From Eremophila alpestris peregrina (lineage: Eukaryota; Chordata; Aves; Passeriformes; Alaudidae): a DNA stretch of 64,000 nt. The stretch lies in assembly GCA_009792885.1 (NCBI GenBank), contig WMCF01000026.1, positions 62,001-126,000 of the forward strand, given 5' to 3'. Below, piece after piece: positions 26,586 through 38,327 of the stretch. Position numbers and translations under genes: made by a program. How positions within the stretch are numbered: the first letter of the stretch is position 1; each line of letters opens with the position of its first letter. The notes beneath the pieces are model-generated. The model saw only the letters and a program-made list of their open reading frames with translations, ran no database searches and was not told the DNA's origin.

Positions 26586-27633
26586 GTGAGCGGCGCGGGG
26601 GGCGCGGGCCGCGGTTCCCCGGCGGGCGGGCAGTAGTCTCGGGGAGGCGCTGCCCGCCGCCGCCGCCTCCATCTCCCGCGCTGCCGGCACCTGCCGCGGC
26701 TGCCGTGACCTGCGGGCTGGCCCCGGTGCCGCGGTGGCTGCGGAACTCCGCGGTGAGCCCCGGGCGCGCTGTCCCGCCGGCGGCCCCGGGTGAGGCTGGA
26801 GGGCCGGAGCAGGGTCCGGTGGCCGTGCCGGGGGAGCGCTGCAGCTCGGCCAGCCCGTCACGGCGCTTCTCCCTCGGCGGCACGGCAAGCCCGGCGAGGA
26901 GAGCGCTACGTCCCCGCGCAACGGGAGCGCAGTAATGCTGTGTTCAGCACGAAAGTTCAGGAGGTTATTTCAAATCAGCGCCGAGTCTTGAAGAAAAGTG
27001 GGTTTCGTTAGGCAAAAAGAAAGTTAATGAGCCCAAGGCTTTACCAGAGCCTTCCAGCTCCTGCGCGCAGGATGCTCGCTGCTGTCCCGCCCTGGGAAGG
27101 GGAATGCGAGGTGACACCTCAGTGCAGAGACCTCTTCGATGGAGCTGACTTCAAAGAGAGGTTAAGTTGTACTGTCTTAAATTTAAAATAAAGGATGCCT
27201 CCTGATATTTTGCTTTAATTACCCATTTACTTCACAGGATAGCCTTATAAGATAACAATCAATTTCATAATTGACCTAAGGGAACTAGAATCAAACACTT
27301 CAGGGTGGTCTTGAAATAATCTTTCGAATCCTGTTTCTTAACAGGGCCAATTCAAGCAGGATCGGACAAGGGAGCTTAAGAGAACACAGAGTGCTACTGA
27401 GCAGGCACTTTTCTAGTGCATTTGTCTGGAGAGTCTTGTAAGAGACTACACTTCCTAAAACAGCCCTCTTTCATTTGTTAAATTGAAGCATCTCAAATGG
27501 AGCTACCCTGATAACCCTGGTTGTGGAAATAAAAGTACCAACTGTGGCAAAATCCTAAATGCCACCTCTTTTAGGGCATGTTTGTCTGAAGGACTGTAAA
27601 ATTATTTCAAAAGGAAGAATACAGAGGATTTAA

Positions 27634-27644
27634 GGGGGGGGGGG
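27634..27644. repeat. G homopolymer run (11 G)
   Basis: Eleven consecutive G in otherwise AT-rich intron 1. Confidence 0.85.
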
Positions 27645-29115
27645 AATGTAGCATTTTAGTTCTTTAGAGACATATTGTGAACGAGTTCCTCTTTTCACTG
27701 CAGTAGGACAAAATACGGCAGATCTTTTTTCAGTGGCAATGATGTTTTTTGCATGGCAGGAATCCTTTGTCTGGCTCAGCATGTACAGTTAGCAACAGCA
27801 TTGATATACTTGTGGTTGCTGTACTAGAAATCCTTTTTTATTAGAAATCTGTCTCATTCAGACTGCAGCATATCAACATCAGGTGATGCTGAGTGCAGCT
27901 TACACAGCTGGAGTGCACATTGTGCACCCTTTTTCTTTTTTCTGAAGAATTTGGAATTTTCAGAGGCCTGGACAAACAGCAGAACATCCACAACAAACAA
28001 AACCAAAAAATGTTTTGTGTCCACTGTGTATTTCCTGTCCTGAAGGTTCCTAAAGTTTAGAGTTAAAATCAATTACTCTTAAAATATTTAACATATGGTG
28101 GGAATGTGGGAGTGAATTCTGAAGTGATCTATATCCTACAACTTCAGTTGCCTTCCTGCGCCGTCCCCTTTGCCTCCCTGCAATTAGACAGGTCTTGCAC
28201 GAATTTGGAGGAGGACGGAGTTGGCACAGAACCTGGCTAAAGCACATTCATTGCTTTAACCAGGGGAACAAAATCCAAATGCAGCCAACAGAGGGTCACA
28301 TTTGTGACACAGTGACAGGGGCTTCTGGGGAATGATTTAAATGGAAAAAAAACAATCTCCATTTCAGTTCTTGTCTACAGAGTTTGGAATGTGGGCTGGC
28401 ATTTTTTTTTATAGTTTAAGCTTCTTGCCCAGTGTAAGGCACCAGTGAGATGTGGATGCAATTTACAACAGGAAGAGTGAGCTTGCCAGCAGCTAAAGAA
28501 ACTTGTACCAAGCTCTCCTAGCAAGGTCTTTCCCTCTCAGCAAATTGCACCTTTACCAGAAGTCTTTGCAGACACAAATGCCTATGATCCTACTTTAAGA
28601 TGTCTTGGATTGTGTTAATATGTCACCAGAAGACTGGCATAAGACCAAGGTCTTCAATACTTCCTGGAATTTCTCATTCCCGCAAGTCTGAGCTGCCATC
28701 CATTTATGCAGACTTGTGGGCTTTTGCAAATATCTCTCTGTATCCTTAATTTGTTATTTAGTTTTGACAATTAAAATAGTGGCATTTTTTACCCATATAC
28801 AGACCCACCTTAGAAACATCATTTCCAAGACAATGGTGAGGTTATCACTTTTCACCAGTTACTGTGATTAAAGTCATCCATAGCAGCATTTTAGAGCATT
28901 TATCAGAAATTATAACCTCTATACAGGTGTGTGTAAATAACTTTATTTTGGAAAAGGCCCACTATATCTGGAGGAATTTCTTACTGAATTAAGAATAACC
29001 TACCTAGCCCAGGCCTAACATTTAATTGGCATGGGTCTGCCACACTGAGTATTATTCCAAGAAAAAATTCTTGCTGATATTTTTAAGTCATGCGGGGGCC
29101 AGGGCACTGCAGCTC

Positions 29116-29144
29116 TGTGTGTGTGTGTGTGTGTGAGTGTGTGG
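29116..29144. repeat. TG dinucleotide microsatellite
   Basis: Ten perfect TG units followed by an interrupted AGTGTGTGG extension, with more TG-rich sequence near 29157-29172. Simple repeat in intron 1. Confidence 0.92.
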
Positions 29145-31508
29145 TTCCCTGTCCTATGTGTGTGACTGTGTGGTCCACACAGGGTACTGGATGCTGAGAA
29201 AGTTATGTGCCTTTACTGTTACACTTTTCAATGTGGTGTAGACCTAACTGGCACACAAGTCTGACATTATAGAGGTTCTTTAGTAAACTCTTGAGGACCT
29301 TCAGCTAAAGTATTGCATACACACGACAATATACAGTCATGCTTGGAGAGGGCTGAATTGATCATGTTTGGGTACAAGCAAGACTTAAGCTGCTGCATGG
29401 TGCAGGGTAAACTTGTTTGAATCTATCTTCTGTCCCCTTTGTTACTTGTGGAGGAAAGAGGCACAGACACCTTTAACCTGAAATAATCACTTTCAATTGC
29501 AATCAGTCATGAGCACTTAGATTCCTTTAAATTCCCCCTCTGACAAGGTTAACATGGCATCTATGTGTAACCTCTTTGCCCTGTATCCCAGCAACCAATA
29601 AACGTGAAAGCCAATCATTAAAAATTATATCCATCTTACAGTTCTATAGGGATAAGGAAGAATTAGTCACACTCAAATCTGTTTTCTCCTATTCTTTTAT
29701 GTTCCAAATAATATGGGAGTCTTTTGTTAAAATAGCATAATATAAGCTATATCAGTGCATTGAAAACATTCAGTTGTTCAATATTTAAACAGAACTTTTA
29801 GCCTGCAAAGTCCTTCATTCTTTTGTTTAAGCAAAACATAATTTTAAATTTTGTGTTATATTTAAATGTCCTACATCTGGAATTTTCCTTCTTCCTTTGG
29901 AAAAAGAAAAGCACATTAGATGTGCTTAAGGGATGGTTAGCTTTGACAAGCAGAGCTCCAAGGCAGAAGTGGAAGGAAGTGAACTGGGCCACATTCTGCA
30001 TTGCTATGTTCTTAGCAGAGTCTCATAGGCCTTGTCAAGAGCATATGAGATCTGTTGCATTTGCTGACTTTGGTTATTTAAACTGTTGGCATAATGATGC
30101 TTACAGAGTGCTGGAATAAAGAAAAGATACAAGGTGCATAAAGAAAATGGAAGAGATATAGAGCTTGGTGAGGCCAGGCAGAGCTCAGATGTACATGGAA
30201 GGGTGGGAGGGATTCTCTGTGCATCTTCATTGTTCCTCCATTCTCAACAGAGGGAACTCTTATTGATGCATTAGCATTTACTGCAACAGCAAACCAGCAG
30301 CTATGCTGAAAATTTGCAAGAGACTCTTAAAGCCATACAAATGTTTCTGGAATAAGAGCTTTGTATACAACATTATATTGAATGGTAATTGTACAGCCTC
30401 CAAATAAATACAAACACCAAGTAAATCTACATAATCTATACAAACAAAGCTTTTATTTCTAAGAATAAAGCTCTCCAAAGCATTTATGCCTAATCAATCA
30501 TAAGCTGGGCTTTGAAAAATCTCCACTATCAATAGTGTTGAATTTGCTTTATGATCTGGGTAACCTACAACTTAGTAGGACATTTTCATGACAGTACCTG
30601 CCTTGATGAAAAACAGCAAGCTTCTGCACTAAATATAGAGCTTTGCTTTTGCTGCAGTAATTAAAATACCACATAGAAAGAAAACTCAGATTTCTTACTC
30701 CATATAAGAGTGCATAACCAAATTACAACATTTTAATGAGAAGTTAAGCATCCAAGTTGCCTGAGTGCTTTTGTTGCTTCAGTGTATTTTGCAAAAAGCT
30801 GATTTGATACGGCAGAGATGCTGGAATTACAGGAGCTGTGGCTTCAAAAAGGGCTTTTCCAGAGGTTTGGCATTCTTAAGGTACTTTTAAATAACCTCTC
30901 CAATAATTATCCACCAACACTCTTCATTCTTTTTAGGTTAATGGATTAGCATCTCTGAGGGTTCATTGACATCAGGAGAGTGCACATCAGACCATTCAAA
31001 GACATGCTTAAATCAATGGGTCCATTCAAATATTTAAAGTGAAGCTCTAGGATGCCATGTGCTTGCTAGTTTTGCAATATTGAGACATGAAGTAGATAAA
31101 GAGAAACTGAGGAGAAATTTACAGTAAAAAAATTCTAAAACATTTACACACTGATAAAGGCAACATGAAAACTCTTTCATTGTACAGCTGCTAAATAGAA
31201 AGGTATGTGCTTCTTTCCCTAAATGAAAAGTCTGGACATAACATTAATTTTCGATTGCACATCTAGAATATGTCATCATCTTACTGCTTGCTGCTCTCTT
31301 GCTGCAGTGTCTTGTTACACTATGGAACCCTGAAACTAAGACAATTTTATCTTTATGATGCATCTTTCCTTTGTTACCCCCTACATTGTTGTCTGTGTTC
31401 AAAACCAAAAGAATTTTAAAAGACAAAAACTGATAATGACTAAGTTTTGATCAGGTTCTGCCATTAATGGTAGAATAAGCTACAGCCCTTGATTTTTCCA
31501 TTTTATTT

Positions 31509-31560
31509 TTTCTTTTTGTTTGTTTGTTTTTGGTTTTTTGTTTGTTTGTTTGTTTTTTTA
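31509..31560. repeat. TTTG tandem low-complexity tract
   Basis: Repeated TTTG units interrupted by T runs, in intron 1. The open frame that begins here (31524-31913) is Phe/Cys-rich at its start because of this tract and is not a gene. Confidence 0.9.
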
Positions 31561-31904
31561 TCATTTGTCACCTTACAAAACAGATTGACAAATGTTTGCT
31601 TGTAAGAACTTACCAATGCCTGCAAAACATACTATTAATTTATAAGCTCCTTTGTTATAATTTTTTTAAGGCAGGAGTGCTAGAAAAGCAGAAAAGGTCT
31701 CCAGGTTGCCATACTGCCAGCCCTTCCTGTTCATTGCTCAGGGTCATACACTCAGAGGGTAATGCATATACAGAAGTTAAGTTTCCACATTCATCACAGG
31801 CTGTCACAATCTATGAATCTGTACTTGTAAATTATATACAGTCTCTCTTGAATCTTCATAGATTCCCAGCCCTTATTTTATCCTGTGTCAATAATTTGAT
31901 ACAA

Positions 31905-32050
31905 TCACCCTGAGGGAGATGATTCTCCCCCTCTCCTCTACCCTTGTGAGACCCCACCTGGAGTACTGCATCCAGGTCTGGGACCCTCAGCACAAGATGT
32001 GGACGGGGTGAAGCAAGTCCAGTGGAGGGCAACAAAGATGCTCAGAGTTA
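31905..32050 (+). mobile_element. CR1 LINE fragment (internal, sense)
   Basis: Contains the CR1 coding-strand blocks 'gattctccccctct', 'gtgagaccccacctggagta', 'ctgcatccaggtctggga' and 'gagggcaacaaagatg'. They encode the late reverse-transcriptase region in which the residues RPHLEYC are characteristic. Here the element is on the plus strand, unlike the other CR1 copies in the window. Only about 145 bases remain and no intact frame survives. It lies in intron 1 in the same orientation as the gene. Confidence 0.85.
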
Positions 32051-32334
32051 CATTGGCTGGAAATAAACCTCTGTGTATAGTAAAGAGGAGAAGTACTGTT
32101 CTTATCATGTACATACAATACATACAAATCATGTACATACTTTTTTTTTTTTTTCCAGGCTGTAGTCAACACTCTCAGCCTGTCTTATCATTCTAAAATG
32201 CTGCTACTCAAAAAATTATGGAGATAATGCAGACAATTTCCCAGCATCCCATATAGCAATTTTTAAGATCAGACATATTTTTCACATTGTCTTTCCCAAG
32301 GCAATTCTTGTATTTGTGTTTCTGGAGTATTAGA

Positions 32335-32630
32335 GTTTCTTTAGGTTGGGGGGTGGGGGGATTGCTCTGGGGGCCATCTGATTCAACAGCCTTTTCAAAG
32401 CAGGGCCAGCTCAGTCAAGTCTGGGCAACCTATTGCAGGGCTTGACTGACCTCCAGCATAAGAGTTTTTTCATAAATATTAATAATTTCTGTTGTTGCAG
32501 TATGTGTCCCTTGTCTCATGTCCTTGCATTGCACATTTCACAGGAGCCCATGTCTGTCTTCTCTATACCCTCCCATCAGGTGGCTGAAGGCAGCAAGTGT
32601 GACACCAGGTGACTAAGCACATGTGGCCAG
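32335..32630 (-). mobile_element. Degraded CR1-type LINE fragment (antisense)
   Basis: Recognisable in order: 'aaagcagggccagctcagtc', 'ctgggcaacctattgcaggg', 'gtgtcccttgtctcatgtcc' and 'cttctctataccctcccatc', which match older CR1 subfamilies read antisense. Heavily diverged, with insertions and no coding capacity. Boundaries are approximate. Confidence 0.7.
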
Positions 32631-32696
32631 GGCTCAGCCCTGTTGAGAGGTTTCCTAAAGTTCCCAGGCAGCTGAAAAGAGTAAATAAGCATATAG

Positions 32697-32729
32697 CTGG
32701 GGGCTGCTGCCCAGTTGAGGAGCCCCCAG
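32697..32729. repeat. 9-bp inverted repeat
   Basis: CTGGGGGCT at 32697-32705 is the exact reverse complement of AGCCCCCAG at 32721-32729, with a 15-base loop. GC-rich stem in intron 1; function unknown. Confidence 0.7.
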
Positions 32730-35700
32730 TCTAGGTATGCAGAAGGAAGCTCTTCATCTTACAAACATCACCAGCAGGTCACCTATTCAATGTAGCTGGG
32801 AAACAGAAAGCCATGAAGCTATGAAGGACTGAAATCCCCCCCTCCAGGAGAATGAACAGAGCAGCTCTTCTGGAAGCAAGCATTAATATTTTATCAACTG
32901 ACAAATGAGTGGAAAATAAGTCAGAAATTTTCTGCTGGTTATAAATGAGTGACACTTCTTTTCATCTGCATGTCTGGATCCTAATAATTAGAGCTTTTCA
33001 GTAGGTGGCTCTCACTCATAAGCCTATGAACTGGCAGTGAGCTTCTCACCTGTGTGGCATAAGTTCCTTCATTTGCATTCTTGTTTCACTAACACCTGTT
33101 AACTTTTACTTTTGCCCACTCTTAAAAGACTGCCTAAGGAAACTAGGAAAAGTGGAAAGTAGTTTCTGAATTATTAAAAGCTAGCCTTAATTTTGTTTTG
33201 TAGCATCAGCCTTTATACTTCTTTTAGACAACTGAGAACTAGAATGAAAGTCATTTAATTTTCTTGGTCACTTACAAGCTAAAGAAGACAGCATTGGGAT
33301 GTTAAAGCTATAGGAGCACAATTTATGCATTATCCAGTAAGCTGGCTTCTTGTGCTTCACTTATGAATTGAATAACCTCACAGTTAATAGGATTACACAT
33401 TATTCCAAGAACAAGAACAGGGCAGTCTTACAGATGTGATCAAGCCAGGAAAAGTTATGCATCATTGCCCTCCTTTTCTGTTCTTTTGTGCTCTGTCATC
33501 ATGTTGTTCTGCACAAATGCAGCACTTAACCACCATGACCCTGCACCCACAGTCATTTCCTTTGGTGGCAGTAGTATGGAAGCAAACACATCTATGACAT
33601 GAAAAAATAAATAGTCAGAACATGTCTCTGATTAATGTTCTGAGTCAGTCCTAGATGTGTCTTCTGTTTAGACTGATGCCTGATTTTGGATGGAGAAGTT
33701 GTAACTGCAACTTTTGTCCATGTTTCACGTTAATTAGGGGTAAAACTATCATGCTGCAGCTCTGCTTTTTCTGGAGCACATTCCAGGGAACTTCTCTGGA
33801 TAGAAATGCATAGAGAGCATGCTGTCATGTCACTTAGAAGAAAAGCTTGTAATGTGTTCTCATGTGGCTCAAATATTTCCTTGGAAGTTAATCTCACAAA
33901 CAGTAAATCTGCTACCTTTAATATTTTCAATGTAAGCCATTTGGGCTGGGGAATTAAAAACCAGAACTATTTAATCTATGGACCACTGGCAAGCATTGTT
34001 GAGTGGTAAATGTTGCTCCAGATACCATACAGCAGGACAGTTTCCTGTATACATGTTCTAGGTGCTGGAGGAGAGTTTGGGGATTCCTTTCACTCCATCT
34101 TCAGAGGCAAGCCTGTCTCTGTCCCATAGCTTTGGGTGGAAAACTTAGCTCCAAATAGCCAGGGGTGTTCTTTTTCCATTTCATGCAACCACAAATTTAA
34201 AAGTAAAAAAAAAAGAATAAAAGTGCATGTAACCACATTAATTATAGTATAATTTTTAAAGTGTTTTACAGGTAGCTCATATGCTTTGGCAATTAAATTC
34301 CATAACCAGAAATTAGCTCTTTGTTTATAGTGACCTTTTCATGGCAAAAATGCTCCAAGACTCAATCTGTTCCTACCAAAGCAAGTCTTGGGATTCCTTC
34401 TTTAGAGTACTGTGTTACTCTCAGTCTCGAGGAGTTATTACAGGAATCTTTGTTTTAGTCTAGTCAATCCAGCTTTCTCTGACTTAGGTCAGATTAAAAG
34501 GTTACAGTTTTGGCTGCCTTCCTCAGGTTTATCATGGGTCACAGCTAATTGCTGCCTCTCGTGGCCAAGATCCTGGGTGACAGCACTGTACCCACTTCTC
34601 CAGTACTCTGGATTCTCTTCCTGCTTTGCCAGATATGACTAGCAGTCCTATTTTGGTTTCAGTTTTCTCCCCATTTAGTTGTGTGATTAAACCATAACTC
34701 ATTACATCACTTATGTTTAGCAAAGCAGCTGGCTCCCAGGTCTGTGTTCCCTGATATCCTCAGGCTGCTCTTTTGCCTATGGCAAAGCAGGAGGACAGAA
34801 ACTCTCAGCAGATCTTCCTTTGCATCAGTGTCTGGTGTGAGCACATTTTTTATCCTTTCAGTTCTCTCTCTGCTTCTTCCTGCTTTCCTAAACTGACTCT
34901 AGCATTTTTGGTCATGCCCAGCAGCTTTGCAGAGGGCCCTGGACACTGAGGTCCCAGCATGGCCACCCTGTAACTTTCTTGTGTCAGCTGGGGCTAAGAA
35001 AACCTTCTTTGTTTTCTTCCATCTCTTTTTTGTTTCCTGATAACATTGGAGAGGATGTGCACCAAAGGAAAGATTGCCTACAGCTACTGAATTGCCCTGG
35101 GAACATTTGTCTAAACTTGTATCTTAAAACACCATTCTTCAGAGAGATCTCTCCCTGACTCCTCAAACATACTCAGGCACTTCCCTGGATGGCATATGAA
35201 AGCAGCAACCTTCATTTCCAAACATTCTGCTTTAAACCTACTGCCTGATTATTCCTCATATTAGCCATCAAACTGTAGTTATTTTAAATGGAAATGTATC
35301 TTCAGAGGTATTTAGTGTTCTCTTAATATTCTACATTCCAGGAACATACATGAGAAAGTACATTCCCAGGTGTAAGAAGAAGGAGTAGGTAAGAATCTTA
35401 CACATAGACATAAATTATTCATCTCTATTTCCTAAAATTTACTGCAGCTATTTATGGCTCAATTCTGGGCCAGAATGAGGGAGTCACTGTTACCTTCAGA
35501 CAAGTAATCGACCCTTTGGCCATATGGTGGACCTGTCCCATTTGCTATCACTACACAGAGGTACAGTTCTGCTTCCATATGCTGTGTGTTGCAAACAGGT
35601 AAAGACACGGAAGAGGCCACCACACCTTCCAGAGCTGTGCCCAAATCCCTGTGCTATGTGCTATCAGTGGGCCATCAGCTGCCTTGAGCTTCCAAATATG

Positions 35701-37942
35701 CTGCTGCTCCCTTCCCTAAGGTTTTCTGTTCAGCCACTGGGAAGATGTTGTTTCATTTCCTTCTGGAATGCAAACTGCTGTCACAATAAACACCTTTTTT
35801 TGATTGCTACTGATTTTTCTGCTGTAAAAATAACTGATAGACTCAAATACAGCAATGACAAGCCCTAGACAGTAATGAGAACACAAAGCTTAATCAGTTT
35901 ATATTGTTATCTTTTGCCCTTCTCATTGTCCTAATCCAGCCAGTCTCTGTTCCTGCTCCTTTGCCAGGAAGTGTGATTTTGGCTTTTCTGTATGGCGCAA
36001 TGCAGATCTGTGACACTGTACAGAAACATTTTATAGCCTGAATATGTGTAATCATGAAGAATGTCAGCCTTCAAGGTTAATGGAGTAGTAGAAATGAGAT
36101 GTAAATAGTTACTGAAGTGAATAGGCAGAACTGAAGAGTTTTTTCCAAACTGCTGACTCAGACAGAGTGTACCTTCAAAAGCACAGACTCTACATGCTTT
36201 GCAGAATTGGAAATAGGTTTTTGAAGTAGTTGTTTATAAAGCTTTATATGACAAATGAGATTTGCATATTAATTTAAAGTTAAAAATTAATCTTCTTTTC
36301 AAAAGAAATACTTCCACATTCAGTAATTATAAAACCATAGAAGAAACAATGACAGGCTTGTTTTTTTCTGGAACCTGGATCAGACCTCTACAGCATCCCA
36401 GCAGTTTATGTAAAAAAACTCAGGTTTTCATCTCTAGTAATGATTCATTCTGTAAATGGAAGAATTAATTTGTTTTTTCAGTAACACCTGTATCTATTTG
36501 TATGAAAGCAAGTTCATTGCTTTACAGAGAAGAGAGGATAGAACAACCTAAATCAAATATTACCAGACAGTGATGTTGCTTTCTTTCCTTTTTGAATACA
36601 GAAGAAAATAGGGAAGGGGATTTTCATTTGTTTCTTTTTATTTTAGTGTTTCCTTTTTACATGGAACTGATCTAGAGAACTGATCTTGTCAGCAGTTATT
36701 TTGTGTGCTGAGGCAGATGAGTTATCATAGGTTATATGTCTATTTAAGAAAATATAAACTTTTTTGAAACAGAAATGCTCATTTGTGGAAAGTTCATTAG
36801 ATAGTTTCCTATATTTGGATTCCAGATAGATTCCTCTATCTAATAAATTTCACTAAGTTTCAGTTATTTACCTTAGAAACATGTGAATAGAACCAGTATA
36901 GTTGGATACTCTGTGATTTTAACAGGATTTGTGGCCTTTAGACTCTTGAGTGAAATTTTCCAAGGTGCTCATTTTGAGGCCAACACTGTGCCCTCAGTAA
37001 GTACTGAATGCCAATTGTGTTCACTGGGAGCATAATGAGGCCAATAGAGAGCACATTTGTAACTCCCCCCGCCTCTGTCCAGAAACTGAAATCACTGCTT
37101 CAGAAAGGCCTCATTGTGGGTGATTAGTAGAGGGAAAATACTGAGGGAGAATGTGCAAATAGTACACAGGCAAAATGCTTAATGCCACATAAGGAATGGA
37201 AAAGTCCTAACTTCATTTGTATCTCAAAGGAACATTAATCATGATTATGTCACTAGCAAGTACTCTTCTTTACAAATCTGCTCTAAAAATAACAATACTG
37301 AAATTACTTTATCAAGCATGAAATACCCTCTTTTAAGAAAAGTCTTCCGTGCTATGTTTTATCTCAGACAGCAGTAACTTAAGAAAAGTGAATGGTCTGA
37401 GATGTTTTGGTCTATGAGCTGCTGTGTTTGGGAAAAATGTGTATGTCAAGGATTCCTGCATTAGATCCAAAAACTCATTCTGGAATTGTTCTTTCTTATA
37501 CTGTGTTTCGCAATTCATCTAAGACCATGCACGTGATAGAGTGGATGTGATAGAGTACCACCAAACTGGTAGTGACAGCTTTTAACATCCTGCACCTCCA
37601 TTTTTCCTGTTGATTTTGCAAATGGTTTTTAAAAATTATTAAAAAAAAATATGTTGAACTTTTGGCGTAAAACTGTAGCTGCTACTGTAGCTAAACTGCT
37701 GCTAAGTGTCTAGGTGATAAAAGCCTTCTCCTATGCCTGTCACTCTGAACAACACCATTGTCAGGAAAATGTATGCATCTTTTTCCAGTAAGGATAAGGA
37801 CTGTGATAACATTAGCATTTAGACAAGACACTGTGCTGATGATTGTGAAACGCATTAATGGATGTGTCACTATTTTAAAAGAGCATATCTAATGGATTGT
37901 TTATATATGCCGCCTCACTGCATTTATTTATTTATTTTATAG

Positions 37943-38044
37943 GATATTTTAAACATAAAATTGCACAGATCAAAGTAAAACTCTCCTGTGACCTGCATTC
38001 AGCAGAAGCAGTTCCCTGCCAGTCGTGCACACCACTGAAGGAAA
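37943..38044 (+). other. MFAP3L: MFAP3L exon 2, 5' UTR part
   Basis: Sequence between the best acceptor (TTTTATAG, exon from 37943) and the start codon. A TGA at 38036-38038 is in frame with the start ATG and closes the frame upstream, so translation cannot begin earlier. If the acceptor ending at 38002 is used instead, this segment begins at 38003. Confidence 0.6.
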
Positions 38045-38327
38045 ATGGACATACTGAACAGCCGCCACCTTTTGTACTTCCTGCCCACCACACGCCTTGT
38101 CATCTTCCTGGCAGCCCTGAGCACTGCTGAGGACGTGAGCAACAGCACTTGGAACCGCACTGACGCCCGCACGGGCGCCGCGCCCGCGGTCACCTCCCGC
38201 ATCGACCACATCATCGCCAAGGAGGGACACAGTGCCTTGATCGACTGCAACGTCCAGGGGAGTCCCAGCCCAAGGTACAGATGGTACAATTCCAACGGCC
38301 GCCTGCTCCAAGAGGAGGAGAATAAAG
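38045..38327 (+). CDS. MFAP3L: MFAP3L coding exon A (signal peptide and first half of Ig domain)
   Basis: Encodes residues 1-94 plus the first base of codon 95 of microfibril-associated protein 3-like, a single-pass type I membrane protein of the immunoglobulin superfamily. Residues about 1-28 form a signal peptide (hydrophobic LVIFLAALSTA core). Residues 33 and 37 are in N-glycosylation sequons (NST, NRT). The Ig-like domain begins near residue 51 with SRIDHIIAKEGHSALIDC; C68 is the first disulfide cysteine and W80 the core tryptophan. The ATG was chosen because it is the first after an in-frame TGA at 38036 and has A at -3 and G at +4. The exon ends AATAAAG|GTAGGA, phase 1; frame continuity into the next exon confirms the donor. 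Reading through the donor meets a stop in the intron within ten codons. Confidence 0.95.

Larger units (their letters stand above)
26040..26940 (+). promoter_or_regulatory. MFAP3L: CpG island and promoter region of MFAP3L
   Basis: GC content and CpG density jump abruptly at about 26,040 and fall back after about 26,940, whereas the rest of the window is CpG-depleted. The island contains GC-box-like elements (for example GCGGGCGGGC around 26,575) and no evident TATA box, fitting a broad housekeeping-style promoter. It ends the region upstream of a strong splice donor and lies about 11 kb from the first coding exon of MFAP3L in the same orientation. The exact transcription start cannot be read from sequence. 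The long open frames found on both strands here come from high GC content and are not genes. Confidence 0.88.
26586..37942 (+). other. MFAP3L: MFAP3L intron 1
   Basis: Starts GTGAGC and ends in a T-rich tract followed by TAG at 37940-37942. An alternative acceptor (ATTCAG) ends at 38002, which would shorten the 5' UTR part of the next exon without changing the protein. The intron is about 11.4 kb and contains two CR1 fragments (about 31.9 and 32.3 kb), a TG microsatellite, a TTTG tract and a G run. No additional coding exon is visible. Non-coding alternative first exons cannot be excluded. Confidence 0.6.

Noticed and set aside
25909..26935. Long open frames on both strands of the CpG island (up to 209 codons)
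   Set aside because: Stops are rare in GC-rich DNA; the predicted peptides are Ala/Arg/Pro/Gly-rich on every frame and have no domain.
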